Shown: piece by piece, positions 25,578-33,656 of the stretch | Layout: each line of letters begins with the position of its first letter | How positions within the stretch are numbered: position 1 is the first letter of the stretch | Source of the DNA: Streptomyces sp. SAJ15 | GTDB taxonomy: Bacteria > Actinomycetota > Actinomycetes > Streptomycetales > Streptomycetaceae | Assembly (NCBI RefSeq): GCF_007595705.1 | Contig: NZ_NISY01000005.1 | Location: 124,001 to 188,000, forward strand | Direction of reading: 5' to 3' | Length of the DNA stretch: 64,000 nucleotides | The notes under the pieces: model-generated | Databases searched by the model: none | The model's input: only the letters and a program-made list of their open reading frames with translations | What the model was told of the DNA's origin: nothing | Translations under genes and position numbers: made by a program

Positions 25578-26422
25578 GGCGACAGTTCCAGATCCTGCTG
25601 CTGGGCATGGCGGGCGCGGCGGTGCTGCGCATCTCGCTCTTCGGCGACCTGTATCTGCGGTATGTGAAGGAGGGGCTGCGGCTCCCGCTGATCGCCACCG
25701 GGTGTCTGCTGTTCACGCTGGCCCTGGTCGGCGCGTGGCGGGACGGCTTCCCCTTCCCGTACGAGCAGCCGGCGGCCGAGACCGGCGAGGACCCGGGAGA
25801 CGGCCCGCGTAGCCCCGGACAGGAGCACCCGCACGGGAACGAAAGCCGGCACGGGAACGAAAGCCGGCACGAGGACGAGAGCCGGCATGAGCACGAGAGC
25901 GGGCACGGCCACGACCACACGCGCGGGCCGCGCGTCGGCTGGCTGCTCTTCCTCCCCGTCGTCGGCCTGATGTTCGCCGCCCCGCCCCCGCTGGCCGCCT
26001 ACACCGCCGAGCGGCAACGCCCCATGGCCGTCGAGGAGGAGTCGCAGTTCGCGCCGCTGCCCGCCCGCTCGCCGGTCCCGATGTCCCTCCTGGACTTCTC
26101 CGCACGGGCGGTGTGGGACACCGACCGCAGCCTCAGCGGCCGCACCGTGCGGCTGACCGGGTTCGTCACACCGGGCAAGGACGGCGGCCCCTGGTATCTG
26201 ACCCGGATGCGGGTGAGTTGCTGCGCCGCGGACGCGCAGGCGCTCAAGGTGGCGATGTACGGCGGCGAGCCGCCGGCCGCCGGGACCTGGCTGGTGGTGA
26301 CCGGCCGCTGGCACCCGCGCGGCAAGCTGGGGACCGACGCGGCGACCGCAGCCCTCGACGTGCGGGGGCTGCGCACGGTGCCCGAGCCGGCGAACCCCTA
26401 CCGCGACGACGCCCCACGGTGA
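25574..26422 (+). CDS. TIGR03943-family permease subunit
   Basis: The 282-residue protein has two N-terminal transmembrane helices (about 3-22 and 33-52) and a third at about 118-136. A His/Glu-rich segment with repeats of ESRHGNE/ESRHEHE type (about 85-115) is a likely metal-binding linker between the second and third helices. A soluble C-terminal OB-like domain follows (VRLTGFVTPGKDGGPWYLTR, then CCAADAQALKVAMYGG). The start GTG at 25574 overlaps the permease stop. The histidine-rich stretch is consistent with zinc handling. Confidence 0.83.
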   Translation: MRRQFQILLLGMAGAAVLRISLFGDLYLRYVKEGLRLPLIATGCLLFTLALVGAWRDGFPFPYEQPAAETGEDPGDGPRSPGQEHPHGNESRHGNESRHEDESRHEHESGHGHDHTRGPRVGWLLFLPVVGLMFAAPPPLAAYTAERQRPMAVEEESQFAPLPARSPVPMSLLDFSARAVWDTDRSLSGRTVRLTGFVTPGKDGGPWYLTRMRVSCCAADAQALKVAMYGGEPPAAGTWLVVTGRWHPRGKLGTDAATAALDVRGLRTVPEPANPYRDDAPR

Positions 26423-26534
26423 CGCCCGAACGGTCCGGCCCGGTCACCGGCCCGGGCAACTCCCGCCGTGCGCGGTAGGATTGGTCGACCGGCGCGTCGG
26501 GGACCGGATGCGGTTCCGAGGAGGGGGATTTCAG

Positions 26535-27059
26535 GTGAGCAGCCTCAACAAGGGACCCAGGAAGGTCGAGGTGTCGCTCAAGTGGGACCCGAGCCCCTTC
26601 GGTTCGCCGGCCCACGATCTGGACATCATCGCGGCGACGTACACCGTGGACGCCCCCCGGGGCACGCCGGCGTATCTGGTGCACTTCGACAGCCGCTCAC
26701 CCGACGGCACCATCACCCTCAACCGGGACAGCAGGACCGGTCAGGGCTTCGGCTACGACGAGGTCATGACGCTGGAGTTGGACCGGTTGGCTCCGACGTA
26801 CGCGCGCGTCGTGATCGGGGTGGCCATCCAGCAGGGCCAGGGGCGTAAGACCTTCGGCGAGGTGCCCCACACCGCGGTGCGGATCCTGGACGGCGTCACC
26901 GAGCTGCTCGGGTCCGACTTCTCGGGGGTCGCCGGGGCCACCGCCGCCACGATCGCGGAGTTCCGGCGGAACGGCTCGGGCGAGTGGGAGTTCCACGCCA
27001 CCGTCCGCGGCTTCGACGTCGACCCGGCGGCCTTCGCCGGGCTGATGGGCGGGGTCTGA
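26535..27059 (+). CDS. TerD-family stress protein
   Basis: The 174-residue protein shows the TerD fold: N-terminal VEVSLKWDP, calcium-site acidic segments HDLDIIAATYTVD and SPDGTITLNRDSRTGQGFGYDE, and the late GVIDG-like region. TerD-like proteins bind Ca2+ and are associated with tellurite and general stress resistance. The GTG at 26535 has GAGGGGG eight bases upstream; TAGGAT at 26476-26481 may be its -10. It stands alone, not in a full ter cluster. Confidence 0.88.
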   Translation: MSSLNKGPRKVEVSLKWDPSPFGSPAHDLDIIAATYTVDAPRGTPAYLVHFDSRSPDGTITLNRDSRTGQGFGYDEVMTLELDRLAPTYARVVIGVAIQQGQGRKTFGEVPHTAVRILDGVTELLGSDFSGVAGATAATIAEFRRNGSGEWEFHATVRGFDVDPAAFAGLMGGV

Positions 27060-27063
27060 CCCC

Positions 27064-27801
27064 TCACACCCTCGCACGGGCCCGGGCCAGGGCGGTCATC
27101 GCCTGTCGCGTCTTGAGGACCTGTCGCGCGGGAGGCCGCAACCCGAGGTCGCCCAGGCCCCGCTCCAGCAGGTGCTGAGCGAGCGAGGCGACCGCCGGTT
27201 CGGATCGCAGCGACAGCTCCAGGAAGCGCAGTTCGTCGCCGACGGTCCAGAGCTCGGCGACGAGCGGATGGATGAGGTCCCGACGGGCCGCCTTCCACCG
27301 GACGGCGCGGATCGGGCCGAGCGCCGTCAGGTCGTCCAGCGTGGCGGCGGCGACTTCGGCGGTCGACAGCAGCATCCGCTGGTCGCGGCTGAGTTCCGGC
27401 TGTGCGGACCCGTTCTCGGCGGGCCGTTCGTACCTGCCGTCCACCTTGAGCGAGGCCGCCCACACGCGGTCGCGGCCGGCCCAGTCCTCCTCGACGGTGA
27501 ACTCCCAGTCCTCGCCCTCCCGGCTCTCCCGCCAGTCCTCGGGGAGCGTGTCGGGGTCGCAGGGCCGGCGCTTGGCCGTGAGATCGCCCTTGTCGCCGTC
27601 CTCGTCCAGCCGGAGCCGGATCACCGCGCCCGCGTCGAGCAGCGGGAGGCGGACCGCGTCACCGTCGGGGCGCGGTCGGTCCCAGAAGTAGATCGCGCGC
27701 CGTTTGCCGTCCTCCGGGTCCAGCCCGAGCAGTTCGGCGGCGGCCTCGGTGGCGTCGCCCGACAGAATGACCTTGATCTCCACGTCCGCCGCACTCGCCA
27801 T
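27064..27801 (-). CDS. CYTH-like domain protein
   Basis: The 245-residue protein starts ADVEIKVILSGD and continues with YFWDRPRPDG, GAVIRLRLDEDGDKGDLTAKRR and EFTVEEDWAGRD: the alternating charged beta strands (ExExK, RxR, KxR) of a CYTH triphosphate tunnel. The C-terminal part (ARRDLIHPLVAELW, then ARQVLKTRQAM) is helical and may be a CHAD-like extension, but this is weak. A triphosphatase or polyphosphate-related role is plausible. The ATG has GGAGG nine bases upstream. It is convergent with TerD, separated by four bases. Confidence 0.65.
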   Translation of the reverse strand: MASAADVEIKVILSGDATEAAAELLGLDPEDGKRRAIYFWDRPRPDGDAVRLPLLDAGAVIRLRLDEDGDKGDLTAKRRPCDPDTLPEDWRESREGEDWEFTVEEDWAGRDRVWAASLKVDGRYERPAENGSAQPELSRDQRMLLSTAEVAAATLDDLTALGPIRAVRWKAARRDLIHPLVAELWTVGDELRFLELSLRSEPAVASLAQHLLERGLGDLGLRPPARQVLKTRQAMTALARARARV

Positions 27802-28003
27802 GGCCGACCGCCCTCCGCGTCGTGACTGCCCCCTGGCTCGTGCTCCCGCCTTGGCCTTGCCCGTGCGCTCGCCCTGGCTCGTGGCTCGCCGCTCTCCGGC
27901 GGGCCGGCCGGCGCCGACCCCCGCTCGTGGGCGTCCTCGCCCGCGGCGCCCCCTTCGATCGTCATGCGCCGTGGCGGGTGCGGCAACCGGACGGCGGCGA
28001 CGC

Positions 28004-28945
28004 TCAGACCGGCAGGGTCACGTCCGCCGGCAGTGCGATGCCGAAGTCGGACGCCAACACCCGTACCACCTCCGCTCCGTCGGCCAGTTCGCGCCGGGTG
28101 CGGGTGCCGTCGGGGAGGATCTCCTCCACCTTCCGACCGACGAGGGCGAGGTGCCGGTCGACGAAGGTCCGCTGGACATACAGCTGGTGCTGGAACGGGG
28201 AGCGGGGGTTGGTGGCGATGTGCCAGTTGATGACCTCGTAGTCGGCGGGTTCGAAGGGCTCCACCGTGAAGGAGTACTGGTCCTCCCACTCACCGTCCTG
28301 GACGCTCTGCAGCACCCACATCTCCAGCGGCCCGCCGTGCGGCTCCAGCACGAGACGGTGGCGGCGCTGACCGGCCCGGACCTCCGCGTCGGCCACCAGC
28401 GGGATGGCCTCGTAGAGGCTGCCGGTGCTGCCGAAGCCGACGTCGGCGACGAAGGGGCCGCGCTCATCGCCCTCGGTGACCGTCACCAGGAGCAGCTTGT
28501 GGGTGCGCGGGCGCGTCTCGCCGGGGCGGGCGCCGACGAGGACGCGGGCGGTGAGCCGGGTGACCGTGAAGCCGAACGCTTCGAGGACGGCGGCGAACAG
28601 GGTGTTGTGTTCGTAGCAGTAGCCGCCCCGGTTGCCGCGGACCAGCTTGGCCTCCAGGTCGGGCAGCGCCAGGGAGGGGGCGCCGCCGAGGAACGCCTGG
28701 ATGTTCTCGAACGGGATGTGGACCAGGTGGGCCCGCTGCAGCGAGCGTAGCGTCTCCGCGGTCGCCCGCCGCTCGCCGGACCACCCGATGCGCGCCAGGT
28801 AGGCGTCGAGGTCAAAGGCGGGGGCCGGTGCGGCCGGGGAGTCCGACGAGTTCGGCGAGTTCGGCGAGTCCGGGGCGGACTCCGAGACGGAGAAGGAAGC
28901 CGAGACGGAGGGGGAAGCTGAGACGGATGCGTGCGCTTGGGCCAT
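28004..28945 (-). CDS. nat: arylamine N-acetyltransferase with Ser/Pro-rich N-terminal extension
   Basis: The 313-residue enzyme has the complete Cys-His-Asp triad: RGGYCYEHN (Cys), THKLLLV (His) and VADVGFG (Asp). Acetyl-CoA-dependent N-acetylation of arylamines is expected. About 40 residues before the usual start (FDLDAYLARIGW) are unusual: ASVSASPSVSASFSVSE, then SPNSPNSSDSP, encoded by short DNA repeats. ATG 28945 lacks a ribosome-binding site, but TACAGT six bases upstream fits a leaderless transcript. Confidence 0.85.
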   Translation of the reverse strand: MAQAHASVSASPSVSASFSVSESAPDSPNSPNSSDSPAAPAPAFDLDAYLARIGWSGERRATAETLRSLQRAHLVHIPFENIQAFLGGAPSLALPDLEAKLVRGNRGGYCYEHNTLFAAVLEAFGFTVTRLTARVLVGARPGETRPRTHKLLLVTVTEGDERGPFVADVGFGSTGSLYEAIPLVADAEVRAGQRRHRLVLEPHGGPLEMWVLQSVQDGEWEDQYSFTVEPFEPADYEVINWHIATNPRSPFQHQLYVQRTFVDRHLALVGRKVEEILPDGTRTRRELADGAEVVRVLASDFGIALPADVTLPV

Positions 28946-29015
28946 GGCTTGACTGTAAGTGATCACTGGGGGGCGTTCCTCCGACGATGGGGTGGTGATC
29001 GCTGGTCCGGTGGGC

Positions 29016-30320
29016 CTAGGCCCGCCGACCGACGGCCTCCGCACCCGCCGGCTCCCGGTCGACGGGCCCCACGGCGCCGTCCACTCCCCCGGCCACCACC
29101 CCCACCCGGTCTTCGACCACCCGCTCTTCGACGGCCCGCTCCTCGACCGTCCACCCCTCGGGCGACTCCGCGCCGGAATCCCCGGTCCGGCGGCGCCGGA
29201 GGTCGGGGAGGACGGTGACGACACCGATGGCGGCCATGGCGGCGCCGAGCCAGAGCGGGGCCCGGAGGCCGAACTCGTTGATCGCGGCGCCGCCGACCGA
29301 GGACCCGATGATGATGCCGAGCGTGATGAACGAGGAGTGCACGGTGTTGACCAGCGGGCGGGCGTTGCCGGCGCGCTGGACACGCGTGGTCAGCGCCGGG
29401 TTCATGGTGACGCCGACCAGCCCGACGCCCATCATGAGCAGCACGGTCGGGACGGGGAGGTGGGCCAGCAGCGCGAACCCGACCAGGAAGAGCAGGTTGA
29501 GGAGCAGGCCGCAGAGCAGTACGGGGGCGGTGTACCGGTCGGCGAGGCGGCCGACGACGGTGTTGCCGACCACGGTGGCGGCTCCGTAGGCGACGAGCAG
29601 CAGCGGCACGGTCGCGGTTGCGAAGCCGGTGACGTCGGTGAGGATCGGGTTGAAGTAGCTGAACGCGGAGAAGGTGGCGCCGATGACGCAGGTGCTGGTG
29701 GCCAGCGTCAGCCACAGCCGGCGGTTGGCGAAGACGTGGAGCTCCCGCCGGAAGCCGCCCTCCCCCTCCACCGGGTCCAGCCGCTCCACCCCCACCAGGG
29801 TGCACAGCGCGGCGAGCACCGTCAGCAGCGAGATGGTCCAGAACGCCGCGCGCCAGCCCAGGTGCTCACCGACCACGGTGGCCAGCGGCAGCCCCAGCAG
29901 GGTTCCCAGCATCAGGCCGTTCAGCGCCACGGCGATGGACCGGCCACGCAGCTCCGGGCGGGCCAGCTGGACGCAGATCGAGATGGCGACCCCGAAGAAC
30001 GCCTGCGCGGCGACGCCGGTGATGATCCGCGCCACCAGCATGGCCGGGTAGGTGGACGCGGTGGCGGCCAGCACATTGCCCACCAGGAAGATCCCGAAGA
30101 GCAGCATGAGCGCCGACTTCTGGGGCATCCTCAGCAGGGCCACGGTGAGGAAGGGGCCGCCCACGGCCATGGCCACCGCGAACGCGGTGATGAGGTAACC
30201 GATCCGGGAGATGGAGACGCCCAGCCCGTCGGCCATCTGCGGCATGAGTCCGGCGACGACGAACTCGCTGGTGACCATGGCGAAGATGCCCATGGCCAAG
30301 ACGTATACGGAACGTGGCAC
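29016..30320 (-). CDS. MFS drug efflux transporter (DHA1 type)
   Basis: The 434-residue protein has twelve hydrophobic segments and the DHA1 N-terminal motif MGIFAMVTSEFVVAGLMP. Motif-A- and motif-C-like segments (GRLADRY, LNGLMLGTLLGLPLATVVGE) are present. It resembles chloramphenicol/arabinose-type exporters of actinomycetes. The C-terminal 45 residues are acidic and Val/Glu-rich (VEERAVEERVVEDRV), an unusual tail encoded by a DNA repeat. The GTG start has GGAG seven bases upstream. A dyad TTGAAC-N18-GTTCAA lies 20 bp before the gene. Confidence 0.88.
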   Translation of the reverse strand: MPRSVYVLAMGIFAMVTSEFVVAGLMPQMADGLGVSISRIGYLITAFAVAMAVGGPFLTVALLRMPQKSALMLLFGIFLVGNVLAATASTYPAMLVARIITGVAAQAFFGVAISICVQLARPELRGRSIAVALNGLMLGTLLGLPLATVVGEHLGWRAAFWTISLLTVLAALCTLVGVERLDPVEGEGGFRRELHVFANRRLWLTLATSTCVIGATFSAFSYFNPILTDVTGFATATVPLLLVAYGAATVVGNTVVGRLADRYTAPVLLCGLLLNLLFLVGFALLAHLPVPTVLLMMGVGLVGVTMNPALTTRVQRAGNARPLVNTVHSSFITLGIIIGSSVGGAAINEFGLRAPLWLGAAMAAIGVVTVLPDLRRRRTGDSGAESPEGWTVEERAVEERVVEDRVGVVAGGVDGAVGPVDREPAGAEAVGRRA

Positions 30321-30339
30321 GCGGTTGCTCCAGACTCGC

Positions 30340-30369
30340 TTGAACAGGCTTTTGGATCGCTTGGTTCAA
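30340..30369. promoter_or_regulatory. dyad TTGAAC-N18-GTTCAA before the MFS gene
   Basis: Perfect 6-bp arms at 30340-30345 and 30364-30369 flank an AT-richer spacer in the promoter position of the efflux gene. A repressor of the MarR/TetR type could bind here, but no such gene is adjacent. Confidence 0.4.
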
Positions 30370-30820
30370 AATATGGACGCAAGCACGCCCCCACACCCCG
30401 CGACCCCCGCACGCTACCACGTTCTGGACTGATTGATCTAATACTCCGCGTAGCGAAAGGCCCCGCCGGGTGACGGGGCCGCAAAACTGCTCAAAACGGA
30501 CCGCGAAAAGCCTTGACTCGGGGCGAATAAGGAGGAAACTTCTTAGTACACCAGAAGACCGAAGAGAGCCGCACCGTCGATGGAGACGTCTATCGGCCCG
30601 AGTGACCCACTTATCGGTTCTGGCCAGGCCCCCGGCAGATCCGCTCGGTTTCAGGATCGTCAACGACGGTTGAGATCCATGGAATCGAGAAGGACTACCG
30701 GGGACTGCATGTTCGGGCCCTTTCGCGGCCCCGACGCCCATCTCCCCACTCCCCTTCGCGGGGCATCGCCCCGAGGGGATCAGCGCCCGCCCACTCCGGA
30801 ACGGCGCGCCCCGCCCGGCC
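30370..30820. other. gene-free region with one stable stem-loop
   Basis: GGCCCCG (30459-30465) pairs with CGGGGCC (30474-30480) and is followed by GCAAAAC on the plus strand. No gene ends just before it, so it might terminate a small transcript starting near 30370-30440. AAGGAGG at about 30530-30536 looks like a ribosome-binding site but no convincing frame follows. No tRNA or known small RNA was recognised. Confidence 0.3.
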
Positions 30821-31594
30821 TCAGGGGCGGTAGACCTCGCCCGGCTCGGGCTCCGCCGGAGCCAGCAGCTGCGGCACGGTCACGAAGGTGTAGCCCTGCT
30901 TCTTGAGCTCCGCGATGATCCCCGGCACGGCCGGCACGGTGCCCTTGTATATGTCGTGGAGCAGGATGATGCCGTCCCGGTCGGCCTGCTCCAGCACCCG
31001 ACTCTTGATGAGGTCGGAGTCGTTGGTGGAGTAGTCCTTGGCGGTGACGCTCCACAGCACCTGCGAGAGGCCGAGCTCCCGACTGATGCTGGTGACCTCC
31101 TTGTCGGTGCGCCCCTGCGGCGGACGCATCAGCACCGGCTTACGACCGGTGATCTTCGCTATCGCGTCCTGGGTACGGGAGAGCTCCTCGCGTATCTCGT
31201 CCCCGTCCAGGTCGGTCAGGATGCGGTGGGTCCAGGTGTGGTTGGCGACCTCGTGCCCCTCGTCGGCGATGCGGCGCACGACCTCCGGGTACTCGAGGAC
31301 ATGGTTCTTGCCGAGCAGGAAGAAGGTCGCGGGCACCTTCTCCCGCTTCAGCGTGTCCAGCAGCTCGGGGGTGTCCTTGCCCGGACCGGCGTCGAAGGTG
31401 AGCGCGATGCACTTGGCCTTGCGACAGTCGACCGACCCGAACTTCCCCTTCGCCCCCGACTCGGCGTCGGATCTGGCACTCTTCGGCGAGGTCGTGTCGA
31501 CGGACGAGCAGCCGCTCAGTCCCAGCGTCAGCGCGGCGGCCGCCGCCAGGGCGGCGGCCACACGGGACCGTACCGTCGATGCACTCCTCGGCAT
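30821..31594 (-). CDS. polysaccharide deacetylase lipoprotein (NodB family)
   Basis: The 257-residue enzyme has a lipoprotein signal peptide ending in the lipobox LSGC (about 26-29). The NodB domain has motif 1 LTFDAGPG, motif 2 HTWTH, motif 3 RPPQGR, and a later LLHDIY. Motif 1 normally reads FDDGP; here the second Asp (a metal ligand) is Ala, a variant also known in some actinomycete members, so activity is probable but not certain. It would deacetylate cell-wall or surface polysaccharide outside the membrane. The ATG at 31594 has AAGGGAG upstream. Confidence 0.88.
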   Translation of the reverse strand: MPRSASTVRSRVAAALAAAAALTLGLSGCSSVDTTSPKSARSDAESGAKGKFGSVDCRKAKCIALTFDAGPGKDTPELLDTLKREKVPATFFLLGKNHVLEYPEVVRRIADEGHEVANHTWTHRILTDLDGDEIREELSRTQDAIAKITGRKPVLMRPPQGRTDKEVTSISRELGLSQVLWSVTAKDYSTNDSDLIKSRVLEQADRDGIILLHDIYKGTVPAVPGIIAELKKQGYTFVTVPQLLAPAEPEPGEVYRP

Positions 31595-31630
31595 GCCAGA
31601 ACTCCCTTGGGACGAAGGAAACGCAAAACG

Positions 31631-31655
31631 TCACCCGGAGACACACTCCGGGTGA
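31631..31655 (-). terminator. terminator-like hairpin in the deacetylase leader
   Basis: TCACCCGGAG (31631-31640) and CTCCGGGTGA (31646-31655) are perfect 10-bp arms with a 5-base loop. On the minus strand the stem is followed by CGTTTTGCGTTT and then, 20 bases later, the ATG. This looks like an intrinsic terminator inside the 5' leader, hence attenuation is possible. Confidence 0.5.
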
Positions 31656-31666
31656 CTGATCCCAGG

Positions 31667-31688
31667 ACTATACAAGCGGTGTATACAC
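31667..31688 (-). promoter_or_regulatory. promoter overlapped by TATACA-N5-TGTATA dyad
   Basis: TATACA (31669-31674) and TGTATA (31680-31685) are perfect arms; GTGTATACAC (31679-31688) is itself a 10-bp palindrome. On the minus strand TATAGT (31672-31667) is a good extended -10 for the deacetylase. The overlap suggests a repressor site. The rest of the 330-bp spacer up to 31925 shows nothing clear. Confidence 0.5.
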
Positions 31689-31925
31689 GCCAGGTCGGCG
31701 GGGTCCGTTTTCGTCGAGAGAGCCCCGTTCTCCCTGGTCAGTCGCCATACACCCGATGTCGCCCCGAACGACGCCGACATCGCGGGCCGGCCCGCCCCGC
31801 GGGCTCGCCGAGATGTCCGGCCGCCCCCGCGCCCCAGCCGGCGCGAGGGACGCCCGCTCTCACCTCACGCCCACACATGGCGCAATGCGCCGCCGCAGCG
31901 GCGCGCCGCGCGGAGACTCGGGCGC

Positions 31926-32633
31926 GTGAAGGCGCGGCCCGGAGCACTGACGGCGGTCATGGTGACGCTCACCGCCACGACGGGGGTGATCGAGGCGGTC
32001 AGCTTTCTCGCGCTCGGCCCGGCCTTCACCGCGATGCAGTCCGGCAATCTGCTGTTCCTCGCCTTCGCGATCACCGGAGCCGCCGAGCTCTCCGCGAAGG
32101 CGTCACTGGCCTCGCTGATCGGCTTCCTCGTCGGCGCGGGCCTGGGCGCCCGGCTGGAGTCGAGCGTGGACGTCCGGGGCCGTCGCTGGTTCCTGGTGGC
32201 GCTGTTCGCCGAGGGCGCGCTGCTGGCGATCGCGGGGCTGGTGGGCTGGCGGCTGGAGCGGGCCCACCAACCGCTCAGCGGCTGGCACCACCTGACGACC
32301 GCACTGGTGGCCGCCGCGATGGGGATGCGAAACGTGACCGCGCTCCGGGCCAAGGTGCCGGACCTGCCGACCACCCTGGCCACCCGGTCCATGGCCGCCC
32401 TCGTCGGCGGCTCACCGCTCGCCCTGGACCACCGGATCGCCCCCGGCCTGACCAACGAGCTCCGGCGGGCGGCCGGGGTGGGCGCGCTGTTCGGCGGCGG
32501 CCTCCTCGGCTCCTGGCTGCTCCACGAGATCGGCGACCCGCCGGCGGTGCTCCTCGGCACGGCCGCCGCGATCGTGCTCGTCGCGGCCGGGTTCGGCCTC
32601 GCGCCGGGTCGCGACCGCCCCGCGCACGACTGA
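31926..32633 (+). CDS. YoaK/DUF1275-family membrane protein
   Basis: The 235-residue protein has six hydrophobic segments and the family pattern: ATTGVIEAVSFLALG, FTAMQSGNLLFLAFA, a central charged ESSVDVRGRR, and AAAMGMRNVTALRAKVPDLPTTLATRSMAAL. DUF1275 proteins are uncharacterised membrane proteins, possibly transport related. No ribosome-binding site is evident. It is divergent from the deacetylase lipoprotein. Confidence 0.85.
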   Translation: MKARPGALTAVMVTLTATTGVIEAVSFLALGPAFTAMQSGNLLFLAFAITGAAELSAKASLASLIGFLVGAGLGARLESSVDVRGRRWFLVALFAEGALLAIAGLVGWRLERAHQPLSGWHHLTTALVAAAMGMRNVTALRAKVPDLPTTLATRSMAALVGGSPLALDHRIAPGLTNELRRAAGVGALFGGGLLGSWLLHEIGDPPAVLLGTAAAIVLVAAGFGLAPGRDRPAHD

Positions 32634-32698
32634 CCCCGCCGGAGCACGGCCCGCTGTCCCCCGGCGGCTGACGCGTCCGGACTGCGACACTGTGGCCC

Positions 32699-33478
32699 AT
32701 GGCGGAACTGAACGGACGGCCGGCCGACGCGGACGCGCTGCGCGCGCTCGGACTGACGAACTACGGCCACTTCACCACGATGCGGGTCGAGGACGGCCGG
32801 GTACGGGGCCTGGAGCTGCACCTGGAGCGGCTGGCCCGCGACTGCCGGACGGTCTTCGGTGTCGAACTGGACCTGGAGCGGGTGCGCGGCTACGCACGCC
32901 GGGCCGTGGCCGGCCACGGCGGGGCGCTCGTGGTGCGGGTGACCGTCTTCGACCCCGATCTGGACCTCGGTCGCCCCGCCGCGCCGGCGAGCCCCCAGGT
33001 GCTCGTCACCCACCGCCCCGCCGCCGCCTGGCCGCTGCCGCCGCTGCGCGCCCGGACCGTGCCGTATGTGCGCGACACCCCCCGGGTGAAGCACGTGGGG
33101 CTCTTCGGCGCGCTGCACGCCCGCCGGACGGCGCAGCTGGCCGGCTTCGACGACGCCCTGTTCACCGGGGAGGGGGAGCTCGTCTCCGAGGGCGGCACCT
33201 GGAACGCGGGCTTCGTCGACGCGGACGGCACCGTGGTGTGGCCGGAGGCCGAGGTGCTGCCGGGCGTCACCCAGGCCCTGCTCCAGCGCTCCGGAGAACA
33301 CCGCACCGCGCCGATCACCGCCACGGAGGCCCGGGGGATGGCGGCCGCCTTCGCGACCAACACGGCCTTCGGCGTCCGGGCGGTCAGCGGGATCGACGAC
33401 GCGTCGCTGCCACCGGAACACCCGGTGCTGGCCGCCCTGCGGGCACGCTATCTCGCCCTCCCCGGCGAGCCGTTGTAG
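32699..33478 (+). CDS. aminotransferase class IV family protein
   Basis: The 259-residue PLP enzyme has the fold-type IV pattern: HLERLARDC near 41, the Schiff-base lysine in PRVKHVGLF (about 137), EGELVSEGGTWNAGFV (phosphate-side loop), EVLPGVTQALL, and TNTAFGVRAVSGID. It could be a branched-chain aminotransferase-like or aminodeoxychorismate-lyase-like enzyme; TNTAFGV in place of the usual TN/SGV region leaves this open. It lies 65 bp after the YoaK-like gene on the same strand. Confidence 0.82.
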   Translation: MAELNGRPADADALRALGLTNYGHFTTMRVEDGRVRGLELHLERLARDCRTVFGVELDLERVRGYARRAVAGHGGALVVRVTVFDPDLDLGRPAAPASPQVLVTHRPAAAWPLPPLRARTVPYVRDTPRVKHVGLFGALHARRTAQLAGFDDALFTGEGELVSEGGTWNAGFVDADGTVVWPEAEVLPGVTQALLQRSGEHRTAPITATEARGMAAAFATNTAFGVRAVSGIDDASLPPEHPVLAALRARYLALPGEPL

Positions 33479-33656
33479 CGGTCCCGGCGTGTCCCGGCGG
33501 GCTGCGCCGTGACCACCGGACATCGCCGCCGCGGGCGGACGGCGCCTGTACGGCTCGAAAACCGTACGGGCCGTACCGCCCGGTCGACGGCCGCGCGTCC
33601 ACGGGGCGGCGGCGGGGCCGGGCGTCGACGGGGCGCTGGTCGGCGGCGGGGCCGGA

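Noticed and set aside
30580..30906. Plus-strand frame of 108 residues starting ATG 30580
   Set aside because: Overlaps the 3' end of the deacetylase gene, has no ribosome-binding site, and its second half is Arg/Pro shadow sequence.
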